Positions 43,060 to 50,651 of a stretch of DNA of 63,493 nucleotides are shown in pieces; the first letter of the stretch is position 1; every line of letters begins with the position of its first letter. The DNA comes from Microbispora oryzae (lineage in GTDB: Bacteria > Actinomycetota > Actinomycetes > Streptosporangiales > Streptosporangiaceae). The notes under the pieces were generated by a model. That model searched no databases. It had not been told where the DNA came from and saw only the letters and a program-made list of their open reading frames with translations. The stretch covers positions 1-63,493 of the forward strand of contig NZ_JAFCNB010000027.1 of NCBI RefSeq assembly GCF_017896165.1. Direction: 5' to 3'. Both the position numbers and the translations under genes were made by a program.

Positions 43060-43389
43060 GCGGGCCGTGTCTCGGCCGCCGACCCGAAGTACACCGTCGT
43101 CCCCCAGCGCGACCGCCTCACCGCGAGGCTCGGCGGGCGTTAGCCGGGATCAGGCGAGGCGGAGCGCCGCGCGCTCGCGGGGGACGAGCTCGCCGACAAC
43201 GGGCGCGCCGGGGACCTCCCCGGCGACGAGCAGCCCGCCCGAGGTCTGGGCGTCGGCCAGCAGGAGCAGATCCTCCTCGCCGTACCGGCCCGCGTCCAGG
43301 TGGGGCTCGACCCAGGCCAGGTTGCGCCGGGTGCCGCCGCTGACGAAACCGTCCCGTACGGCTTCGCGGGCTCCTTCCAGGTGTGGCAC
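43060..43389. repeat. 330-bp duplication, copy B (at intact selD)
   Basis: Partner of 40678-41007. Here the membrane-subunit tail is an orphan fragment of 84 bp, while the selD part belongs to the intact gene. The duplicated tail ends in TAG instead of TAA. Confidence 0.95.
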
Positions 43390-44157
43390 GGCGGCGACGT
43401 CGATCACGGCGGTGACGCCGCTCGCCCGGGCCAGCTTGTAGAGGTGCCCGAGCAGGCCGAAGCCCGTGACGTCGGTCGCGCAGGTCGCGCCCGCCGCGAG
43501 GGCGGCCCGGGACGCGTCACGGTTGAGCGTGGTCATCACCGCCACCGCCTGCGGGAACACGTCGCCGGTGGCCTTGTGACGGGTGTTGAGCACGCCGACG
43601 CCGAGGGGCTTGGTCAGCGAGATGGGCGTCCCGGCCCGGCCGCCGTCGATGCGCAGCAGCCGGTCGGGGTCGGCCAGCCCGGTGACCGCCATGCCGTACT
43701 TGGGCTCGGGGTCGTCGACGCTGTGCCCGCCGGCCAGGTGGCAGCCCGCGGCCGTGGCGACGTCGAGGCCGCCCCGCAGCACCTCGGTGACCAGGTCGAG
43801 CGGCAGGGTGTCCCTGGGCCAGCCGAGCAGATTGACCGCGACCACGGGTTCGCCGCCCACCGCGTACACGTCCGACAGGGCGTTGGTCGCCGCGATCCGC
43901 CCCCAGTCGTACGGGTCGTCGACGACGGGGGTGAAGAAGTCGGCGGTCGCCACGATGGCCCGGCCGCCCTCGACGCGGACCACGGCCGCGTCGTCCCCGT
44001 CGTCGAGCCCGATGACAAGGTCGTCGCGGGCGCCGCCGGGCGGCAGCAGCCCCGCCACGATGCCCTCCAGCTCACCCGGAGGGATCTTGCAGGCGCAGCC
44101 GCCTCCGTGCGCGTACTGCGTGAGCCGGATCGCGGTGCGCTCCGTCGTCTCCGTCAT
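43150..44157 (-). CDS. selD: Selenide, water dikinase (selenophosphate synthetase)
   Basis: Makes selenophosphate, the selenium donor for Sec-tRNA, from selenide and ATP. The 335-residue protein has the N-terminal catalytic segment HGGGCACKIPPGEL with Cys21 and Lys24 (Cys form, not Sec), the metal-binding DDGDDAAVVRV, WGRIAATNALSDVYAVGG and GGHSVDDPEPKYGMAVTG, then the C-terminal ATM domain VTGFGLLGHLYKLARASG. ATG at 44157 with GAGAGGG upstream. It is divergent from selC, and its 3' end converges on the orphan duplicated fragment. It is the only complete selD in the window. Confidence 0.96.
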   Translation of the reverse strand: MTETTERTAIRLTQYAHGGGCACKIPPGELEGIVAGLLPPGGARDDLVIGLDDGDDAAVVRVEGGRAIVATADFFTPVVDDPYDWGRIAATNALSDVYAVGGEPVVAVNLLGWPRDTLPLDLVTEVLRGGLDVATAAGCHLAGGHSVDDPEPKYGMAVTGLADPDRLLRIDGGRAGTPISLTKPLGVGVLNTRHKATGDVFPQAVAVMTTLNRDASRAALAAGATCATDVTGFGLLGHLYKLARASGVTAVIDVAAVPHLEGAREAVRDGFVSGGTRRNLAWVEPHLDAGRYGEEDLLLLADAQTSGGLLVAGEVPGAPVVGELVPRERAALRLA

Positions 44158-44247
44158 GCCGCGTGCCCTCTCGTTCGTCGCCGCGCGCCCCACCGTACGT
44201 CCGGGGTGCCGCGATCGTCCTACCCCGCACAGACTAGGTTTTCTCCC

Positions 44248-44343
44248 GGAGGTGTGTGGGCGCCTGGTGGCCCCCGCGGTCTTCAAAACCGACGAGGCCG
44301 AGGTCCTCGGCCTGGCGGGTTCGATTCCCGTCCGCCTCCGCCA
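44248..44343 (+). tRNA. selC: Selenocysteine tRNA, tRNA-Sec (anticodon TCA)
   Basis: A 96-nt tRNA ending in encoded CCA. The acceptor begins GGAGGTGT and pairs with the 3' CCGCCTCC (one wobble, last pair mismatched). The anticodon loop CTTCAAA carries TCA at 44283-44285. The long variable arm has an 8-bp perfect stem AGGCCGAG/CTCGGCCT. T-loop TTCGATT. Length, TCA anticodon and variable arm match bacterial tRNA-Sec (95 nt in E. coli). Divergent from selD and on the strand of selA-selB. Confidence 0.95.
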
Positions 44344-44395
44344 CTCCGCTCGACCTGGAAGGAGCTCCGCCCCGGCGGCCGCCACTCCAGAAGTC

Positions 44396-44691
44396 TCACC
44401 TGCCGGAGCGGCGGCGCTTTCTGGCAGGCGCGTTGTACGCCTCCGCGCCGTTGTTGGTGAGTCGCCAGACCCCCGCACCGCGCTGGCTGGCATAGGTGCA
44501 CATCACCGCAAGGTTCCGCTCGATCAGCTCCAAGCGCTCGGCCACCTTGGATTCGCCGGGCAGCAGGAACACAGGGATGGCGGCCTTCAGGTAAGCCTGA
44601 TACTCGTGCTCCCGTTCGAATATGCGGATGTCGGTCGCAGGGTTGACGCCACAAATATCACCGGAGAGAGCGCTGATTCGTTGAAACGAGC
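44396..44691 (-). pseudogene. Gene remnant abutting the 3' end of selC
   Basis: An open minus-strand frame of nearly 100 codons without a start codon. It reads like real protein: ISALSGDICGVNPATDIRIF, EHEYQAYLKAAIPVFLLPG, ESKVAERLELIERNLAVMCT, VWRLTNNGAEAYNAPARKRR, then a stop 53 bp from the tRNA end. I do not recognise the family. Its position beside a tRNA 3' end suggests debris of an integrated element. The strand overlaps no other gene. Confidence 0.5.
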
Positions 44692-44698
44692 AACTTGA

Positions 44699-45535
44699 TC
44701 AGATCTGCCAGTGGGCGGGGTACCGCAGCGCGGGCGGGACCTTCGTGCGGGCGTCGCCCCTGGCCGCGTCGAGCTGAGACTGGATCAGGAAGACGCTGCC
44801 GGTGAGGTCGGCCCCGGAAAGGTCCGCGCCCCGCAGGTCGGCGCCGATGAGATCGGCCTGGCGGAGGTCGGCGCCGCGCAGGTCGGCCCCGATGAGGTAC
44901 GCGCCGCGCAGGTCGGCCCCGCGCAGGTCGGCGCCGCCGAGCCTGGCCCCGGTGAGGTCGGCGCGCCGGTGATCTCTCCTGCGGCCGGGCGCCTGGGCGC
45001 GGACGAGCTCACTGGCGCGCAGCAGCAGTTCGTTCGCCTCCTTCCAGTACGCCCCCGGGTCGAGGGACAGCAGGACGGCGGGATCGGCGGCGGTCTGGCG
45101 TTCGATCTCGCTTATCAGGCGGCTGACGTCGTCGTGCACGGGCCGGGCCGGGGGCAGGCTCAGCGCCTCGTGGAGGTACCACAGCAGCTCGTGCAGGCCC
45201 CGCATGACCGGGAAGACCTCGAACATCTGCCCGGCGGTGCCGGGGGAGCGCCGCCAGTCACGACCGCTGAAGGTCACCTGGGACACCTGCTGGCCCGCGC
45301 CGAAGCAGTCGTAGACCGTGCAGCCGGAGAAACCACGCTCCCGCAGGGAGTCGTGGACGCCGCAGCGGAAGTCGGCGCCGAGGTTCGGGCAGGGCCGTCC
45401 GGCCGGCTTGTCGATCGCGAAGTCGGCCGACGCCGCGAAGGCCGGCACGACGCAGCACAGCCCGAAGCAGCGTGCGCAGTCGGCCCGCAACCCGGCGCGC
45501 GGATCTTCCACCGCGGCTTGTCGCCCGTCGGACAT
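44699..45535 (-). CDS. Pentapeptide-repeat protein with N-terminal Cys-rich domain
   Basis: A 278-residue protein in two parts. The N-terminal 100 residues are cysteine-rich (CARCFGLCCVVP, KPAGRPCPNLG, FRCGVHDSL, GFSGCTVYDCFGAG), like YkgJ-type metal-cluster domains. The C-terminus (about residues 195-260) holds at least ten A(D/Y)LxG pentapeptides (ADLTGARLGGADLRGADLRG) forming a right-handed beta helix. The middle is helical. ATG at 45535. It lies between selC and selA on the opposite strand and is not an obvious part of the selenium pathway. Confidence 0.85.
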   Translation of the reverse strand: MSDGRQAAVEDPRAGLRADCARCFGLCCVVPAFAASADFAIDKPAGRPCPNLGADFRCGVHDSLRERGFSGCTVYDCFGAGQQVSQVTFSGRDWRRSPGTAGQMFEVFPVMRGLHELLWYLHEALSLPPARPVHDDVSRLISEIERQTAADPAVLLSLDPGAYWKEANELLLRASELVRAQAPGRRRDHRRADLTGARLGGADLRGADLRGAYLIGADLRGADLRQADLIGADLRGADLSGADLTGSVFLIQSQLDAARGDARTKVPPALRYPAHWQI

Positions 45536-45601
45536 GGGTCCCCGGCCTCCTTCTGTCGGTTCGCGGCTACGGTAGCCGAGACCGGAAGGGAGGATCGGCA
45601 C

Positions 45602-46108
45602 ATGACCTGGGAGCGACCCAGCCCACCCCTGCTCGGCGGCGAGCGTGAGACGCTGCGAGGCTATCTCGACTTCCACCGTGCCACCCTGGCGATGAAGTGC
45701 GACGGGCTGTCGGACGAGCAACTGCGCCGCCAGTCGATGCCGCCCTCGACGCTGTCGCTGCTCGGCCTGGTACGGCACCTGGCGGAGGTCGAGCGCACCT
45801 GGTTCCGCCGGGTGATCAACGGTGAGGATCTCCCGCTCGTCTGGTCCGTCGAGGGCGACTACCAGGCGGCGTACGACGCGAGTGGCGCCGGCAGGCGGGA
45901 GGCCTTCGACGCCTGGCAGGCCGAGATCGAGCACACCCGCCGGATCGAGGAACGCGTCCCGTCCCTCGACGTGCGCGGACGCCACCACAGATCGGGGCAG
46001 GAGGTGTCGCTGCGGCTGGTGATGCTCCACGTCATCAATGAGTACGCCCGGCACAACGGGCACGCCGACCTGCTCCGCGAGGGCGTGGACGGGACCGTCG
46101 GCGTGTGA
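45602..46108 (+). CDS. DinB-like (DUF664) family protein
   Basis: A 168-residue four-helix-bundle protein of the DinB/DUF664 group. Metal-ligand histidines fall in LLGLVRHLAEVERTWF and the C-terminal VINEYARHNGHADLLREGVDG. Family members include mycothiol- or bacillithiol-dependent transferases, so a thiol S-transferase role is possible. ATG at 45602 after GGGAGG. It diverges from the pentapeptide-repeat gene by 66 bp and precedes selA. Confidence 0.88.
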   Translation: MTWERPSPPLLGGERETLRGYLDFHRATLAMKCDGLSDEQLRRQSMPPSTLSLLGLVRHLAEVERTWFRRVINGEDLPLVWSVEGDYQAAYDASGAGRREAFDAWQAEIEHTRRIEERVPSLDVRGRHHRSGQEVSLRLVMLHVINEYARHNGHADLLREGVDGTVGV

Positions 46109-46161
46109 GCGGCGGCGCCCGGCAGCGGTAGGAGGACGGGCGACCGGCGATAAGTTGAGGT

Positions 46162-47487
46162 GTGGACCGAGGCGTGCACCAAGGAGCGGATCGCGAGGCG
46201 GACCGGCGGAGGCGGGTTCCCCGCACCGACGCCGTGCTGGCCGACCCGCGGCTGGCCGGGATGACTGGGCGGCTGGGCCGGAGCGTGGTGAAGGACGCGG
46301 TCGTCCGGGCGCAGGAACGGGCCAGGCGCGGCGAGATAGAGCCGGAGGACGTGCCGGAGGCGGCCCTGGCGGCGCTGCCGCGTCGCGCGGCGACGATCAG
46401 ACCGGTCATCAACATGACCGGTGTGCTGCTCCACACCAACCTGGGCCGGGCGCCGCTCTCCCCGGCCGCCGTCGAGGCGACGGTGGCCGCCGCCGGGCCG
46501 GCCGACGTGGAGTTCGACCTGGCCACCGGGGCGCGGGCGCGACGGGGCCGGGGTGCCCTGGACGCGCTGGCCGCGGCCGTGCCCGACGCCGAGGCCGTAC
46601 ACGTGGTGAACAACAACGCGGCCGCCCTGGTGCTGGTGGCCACCACGTTGGCGCCCGGCCGGGAGATCGTGATCAGCCGTGGGGAGCTGGTCGAGATCGG
46701 GGACGGGTTCCGCATCCCCGATCTCCTCGTCTCGACCGGGGCCAGGCTGCGCGAGGTGGGTACGACCAACCGCACCTCGCTCCGGGACTACCGGGAGGCC
46801 GTCGGGCCGGAGACCGGCCTCGTGCTCAAGGTCCATCCGTCGAACTTCCGGGTCGAGGGCTTCACCGGCGGCGTCGAGATCGCCGATCTGACCGGGCTCG
46901 GCGTGCCGGTCGTCGCCGACATCGGGTCCGGGCTGCTGCGGCGGGAGCCGCTGCTGCCGGACGAGCCCGACGCGGCGAGCACCCTGCGCGCCGGGGCCGA
47001 CCTGGTCACCGCCAGCGGCGACAAGCTGCTCGGCGGTCCGCAGGCCGGGCTGCTGCTGGGCCGCCGCGATCTCGTCGAACGCTGCCGGAGGCACCCGCTC
47101 GCACGGGCCCTGCGGGTGGACAAGCTGACCCTCGCCGCGCTGGAGGCCACGCTCCGCGGCCCGGCGACCCCGCTCGACCTGGCGCTCCACGCCGACCCGG
47201 CCGCGCTGCTCGCCCGCGCGACCGAGATGGCCAATGCCCTCGCCGGCGCCGGCCTGGACGCGAGAGCCGTACGGGCCGGGGCGACCGTGGGCGGGGGAGG
47301 GGCGCCGGGAGTGACGCTGCCGAGCGCGGCGGTGAGCCTTCCGGAGCGGTTCGCCGTGCCGCTGCGGACCGGCGATCCGCCGGTGGTCGGCCGGGTGGAG
47401 GGCGGGCGGCTGCTGCTCGACGTGCGCGCCGTCCCCTCGTGGCAGGACGGCGAGGTGCTGAAGGCCGTGCTTGCGGTGAGCGCCTGA
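46162..47487 (+). CDS. selA: L-seryl-tRNA(Sec) selenium transferase
   Basis: PLP enzyme converting Ser-tRNA(Sec) to Sec-tRNA(Sec) with selenophosphate. 441 residues. N-terminal tRNA-binding region; INMTGVLLHTNLGRAPLSP near residue 85; VVNNNAAALVLV; ISRGELVEIGDGFRIPDL; VHPSNFRVEGFTG; the PLP-lysine motif TASGDKLLGGPQAGLLLGR near residue 290. GTG start at 46162. The stop overlaps the selB start by one base (TGATG), the standard selA-selB coupling. Confidence 0.96.
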   Translation: MDRGVHQGADREADRRRRVPRTDAVLADPRLAGMTGRLGRSVVKDAVVRAQERARRGEIEPEDVPEAALAALPRRAATIRPVINMTGVLLHTNLGRAPLSPAAVEATVAAAGPADVEFDLATGARARRGRGALDALAAAVPDAEAVHVVNNNAAALVLVATTLAPGREIVISRGELVEIGDGFRIPDLLVSTGARLREVGTTNRTSLRDYREAVGPETGLVLKVHPSNFRVEGFTGGVEIADLTGLGVPVVADIGSGLLRREPLLPDEPDAASTLRAGADLVTASGDKLLGGPQAGLLLGRRDLVERCRRHPLARALRVDKLTLAALEATLRGPATPLDLALHADPAALLARATEMANALAGAGLDARAVRAGATVGGGGAPGVTLPSAAVSLPERFAVPLRTGDPPVVGRVEGGRLLLDVRAVPSWQDGEVLKAVLAVSA

Positions 47488-49355
47488 TGCACGTCGTCGC
47501 GACGGCCGGGCACGTCGACCACGGCAAGTCGACGCTGGTCCGGGCGCTGACGGGAATGGAGCCCGACCGGCTGGAGGAGGAGCGGCGGCGCGGCCTGACG
47601 ATCGAGCTGGGCTACGCCTGGACCACGCTGCCGTCGGGGGAGCGGGTGGCGTTCGTCGACGTGCCGGGGCATGAGCGGTTCCTCGGCACGATGCTCGCGG
47701 GCGTCGGCCCGGTGCCCGCCGTCATGTTCGTGGTCGCCGCCGACGAGGGCTGGATGCCCCAGTCGGAGGAGCACCTCGTCGCCCTGCGCACCCTCGGCGT
47801 ACGGCACGGCCTCCTCGTGGTGACCAGGTCTGACCGCGCCGACCCCGGGCCCGCGCTGGCCGGGGCCCGCGAACGCCTGGCGTGGGCCGGCCTCGGGGCC
47901 GCCGAATCCGTGGTCGTGAGCGGCCGTACGGGCGCGGGGCTCGGCGATCTGCGCGGCGCGCTCGACCGGCTGGTCGCCACGCTGCCCGCGCCCGATCCCG
48001 GGGCGCCGGTGCGGCTGTGGATCGACCGCGCCTTCACCGTCAGGGGCAGCGGGACGGTCGTCACCGGCACGCTGCCCGCCGGGCGGGTCGAGGTCGGGGA
48101 CGAACTGCTGCTGGACGGCGAGCCGGTGCGGGTGCGCGGCCTGGAGTCGCTGAAGGAGCCGGTCGCGTCGGTCACCGCGGTGGCGAGGGTGGCGGTCAAC
48201 CTCCGCGGCCGGGTCAGGGCCGAGCGCGGCCGGGCCCTGGTGACGCCGGGCGCCTGGACCGCGACCGAACTGATCGACGTACGGCTGTCGCCCGCCGGTG
48301 CCGAAAGGGGTGAAGGGGGCGAGGAGGACGAGAGGCTCGCCCTGCCGCCGAGGCTGACCGCGCACATCGGCTCGACGGCGGTGGTGTGCGAGGTCCGCCC
48401 GCTTGGCCCGGGCGCGGCCCGGCTGCGCCTGGCCCGGCCGCTTCCCCTGCACCTCGGCGACGTGCTGCTGCTCCGGGATCCCGGCCGTGACCCCGGCCGC
48501 GACCCTGCCCGTGAGACTGCCCGTGAGATCGCCCGTGACATCGGCCGCGACTCCGGTCGTACCTACGGTGACGCGCTCCGGGTGATCGCGGGCGCGCGGG
48601 TGCTCGACACCCGCCCGCCGGAGCTGCGCCGCCGCGGCGCGGCGCGGGAGCGCGCGGCGGCCCTGGCCGCGGCCGCCCCGGACGCGGCCTCGGCGCTCCG
48701 GGCGCACCGGCTGCTGCGCGGCGGCACTCTGGTGGCGATGGGCTGCCCGCCCTCCGGGAGTCCGGTCGCGGCCGACTGGTACGCCGACCCCGGTTACTGG
48801 GCGGAGCTGGCGGCGCGGCTCCCCGAGGTCGTACGGCGGCACGCGGAGGCGAACCCGCTGGAGCCAGGGATGCCCCTGGAGGCCGTCCGCCACGAGCTGG
48901 GCCTGCCCGACCGCCGGTTGGTCGCCGCGCTGGTCCGGCCGCCGCTGGAGATCGCGGACGGCCGGGTTCTCGCGGCGCGGCCGGGGCTGCCGGGCCCGGT
49001 GGCCCAGGCGGTGCGGCGGCTCGCCGCCGAGCTGACCGACCGGCCGTTCCTCGCCCCCGACGCCGGGCGGCTGGCCGACCTCGGACTCGGCCCCCGGGAG
49101 CTGGCCGCGGCCGTGCGCGCGGGGGGCCTGCTGCGGATCGCTGACGGCGTCGTACTGCTGCCCGGAGCCGACGAACGGGCGGCGGCGCTGCTGGCCCGGC
49201 TCCCGCAGCCGTTCACCGTCAGCCAGGCCAGGACGGCCCTGGACACCAGCCGCAGGGTCGCCGTGCCGCTCCTGGAGCACCTCGACCGCAGGGGCATGAC
49301 CGAGCGCGTCGACGACGTCCACCGCCGCTGTGTGGCCGCAGGCCCGCAGGGTTAG
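47487..49355 (+). CDS. selB: Selenocysteine-specific elongation factor
   Basis: GTPase that delivers Sec-tRNA(Sec) to ribosomes paused at UGA-SECIS. 622 residues. G1 GHVDHGKST at 8-16, G2 GLTIELGYAW, G3 DVPGHERFL, G4 written TRSD instead of NKxD/TKxD. Domains II and III follow (WIDRAFTVRGSGTVVTGTL), then C-terminal winged helices that bind the SECIS (RLPQPFTVSQARTALDTSRRVAVPLLEHLDRRGMTERV). An Arg/Asp repeat (RDPGRDPARETARE, about residues 331-358; DNA 48479-48559) is inserted in domain III and looks like a slippage expansion. Fused to selA by a one-base overlap. Confidence 0.95.
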   Translation: MHVVATAGHVDHGKSTLVRALTGMEPDRLEEERRRGLTIELGYAWTTLPSGERVAFVDVPGHERFLGTMLAGVGPVPAVMFVVAADEGWMPQSEEHLVALRTLGVRHGLLVVTRSDRADPGPALAGARERLAWAGLGAAESVVVSGRTGAGLGDLRGALDRLVATLPAPDPGAPVRLWIDRAFTVRGSGTVVTGTLPAGRVEVGDELLLDGEPVRVRGLESLKEPVASVTAVARVAVNLRGRVRAERGRALVTPGAWTATELIDVRLSPAGAERGEGGEEDERLALPPRLTAHIGSTAVVCEVRPLGPGAARLRLARPLPLHLGDVLLLRDPGRDPGRDPARETAREIARDIGRDSGRTYGDALRVIAGARVLDTRPPELRRRGAARERAAALAAAAPDAASALRAHRLLRGGTLVAMGCPPSGSPVAADWYADPGYWAELAARLPEVVRRHAEANPLEPGMPLEAVRHELGLPDRRLVAALVRPPLEIADGRVLAARPGLPGPVAQAVRRLAAELTDRPFLAPDAGRLADLGLGPRELAAAVRAGGLLRIADGVVLLPGADERAAALLARLPQPFTVSQARTALDTSRRVAVPLLEHLDRRGMTERVDDVHRRCVAAGPQG

Positions 49356-49414
49356 CGTGGACATCGGGGCGACCTGAATCTACGGGGGCCGACCCGGGGG
49401 GAACGGGGGGCGAC

Positions 49415-50632
49415 ATGCCAGGCAACACGTCGGTCACCTACCAGGGGCCGGGCGACGTCGAGCTGGTCGACGCCGGCTACCCGGAGTTCGTGCTGAGAGA
49501 CGGGCCGGGGGTCCCGCCGGAGAACGTGGGACGGCAGGTGCGGCACGGCGCGATCGTCAAACCGGTCGCGACCAACATCTGCGGCAGCGACCAGCACATG
49601 GTGCGCGGCCGGACCACCGCGCCGCACGGGCTCGTCCTCGGCCACGAGATCACCGGTGAGGTCGTCGAGGTGGGCCCGGACGTCGAAGTGATCAAGGTTG
49701 GCGACCTGGTGTCGGTGCCGTTCAACATCGCCTGCGGGCGCTGCCGCAACTGCAAGGCGGGCGACACCCACATCTGCCAACGGGTCAACCCCGCGCAGCC
49801 GGGCGGCGCGTACGGATACGTCGACATGGGAGGCTGGCCGGGCGGGCAGGCGGAGTATGTGCTGACGCCGTACGCGGACTGGAACCTCCTCAGGTTCCCC
49901 GATCGCGACCAGGCCATGGCGAAGATCCTCGATCTCGCCATGCTCACGGACATCTTCCCCACCGGCTACCACGGGTGCGTGAGCGCGGGGGTCACCAGCG
50001 GCTCGACCGTCTACATCGCCGGGGCGGGGCCGGTGGGCCTGGCCGCCGCGGTCTCCGCCCTGTTCCTCGGCGCGGCCGTGGTCATCGTGGGCGACCTGAA
50101 CGAGCAGCGCCTGGAACAGGCCCGCCGCTTCGGCTGCGAGGCGGTCAACGTGGGCCAGGGCGAACCGGGGGAGCTGGTCGAGCAGGTCCTCGGCGTTCCC
50201 GAGGTCGACTGCGCGGTGGACGCCGTGGGCTTCGAGGCGCGCGGGCACGGGGAGGACACGGCGACGGAGCGGCCCGCGAGTGTCCTCAACGCGCTCATGG
50301 CGACCACCCGGGCGGGCGGCCGGCTCGGCATCCCCGGTCTGTACGTCACCGGAGACCCCGGCGCGGCGGACGAGGCGGCCCGGGAGGGCTCGCTGTCCAT
50401 CAGGTTCGGGCTCGGCTGGGCCAGGGCCCACACCTTCGTCACCGGCCAGTGTCCCGTCATGCGCTATCACCGGAAGCTGATGACGACGATCCTGAACGAC
50501 CGGGTGAGCATCGCCGACGCGGTCAACGCCACCGTGCTGCCGCTGACGGAGGCGCGCCGGGGCTACGAGGAGTTCGACCGGGGCGCGGCCCGCAAGTACG
50601 TCCTCGACCCGCACGGCATGATCCCCGCGTGA
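49415..50632 (+). CDS. fdhA: Glutathione-independent formaldehyde dehydrogenase (zinc MDR)
   Basis: NAD-dependent zinc alcohol-dehydrogenase-family enzyme oxidising formaldehyde to formate without thiol, as in Pseudomonas putida. 405 residues. Catalytic-zinc region NICGSDQHMVRGRT and GLVLGHEITGEV; structural-zinc loop CGRCRNCKAGDTHIC; Rossmann motif IAGAGPVGLAAAV; and HGCVSAGVTSGS, family-typical. The gene lies 59 bp after selB on the same strand, so its product formate would be the substrate of the selenium-dependent formate dehydrogenase. ATG at 49415 after GGGGGG-rich leader. Confidence 0.92.
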   Translation: MPGNTSVTYQGPGDVELVDAGYPEFVLRDGPGVPPENVGRQVRHGAIVKPVATNICGSDQHMVRGRTTAPHGLVLGHEITGEVVEVGPDVEVIKVGDLVSVPFNIACGRCRNCKAGDTHICQRVNPAQPGGAYGYVDMGGWPGGQAEYVLTPYADWNLLRFPDRDQAMAKILDLAMLTDIFPTGYHGCVSAGVTSGSTVYIAGAGPVGLAAAVSALFLGAAVVIVGDLNEQRLEQARRFGCEAVNVGQGEPGELVEQVLGVPEVDCAVDAVGFEARGHGEDTATERPASVLNALMATTRAGGRLGIPGLYVTGDPGAADEAAREGSLSIRFGLGWARAHTFVTGQCPVMRYHRKLMTTILNDRVSIADAVNATVLPLTEARRGYEEFDRGAARKYVLDPHGMIPA

Positions 50633-50651
50633 TCCCTGTGATCGCCCGTGA

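Noticed and set aside
43150..44157. SelD as a second selenoprotein
   Set aside because: The catalytic position reads Cys (GGGCACK), and no in-frame TGA is present in the gene.
46038..47486. Extending selB upstream through an open frame reaching back to 46038
   Set aside because: SelB homology begins exactly at the ATG at 47487 with the G1 loop. The upstream frame is antisense-like and lies inside selA in another frame.
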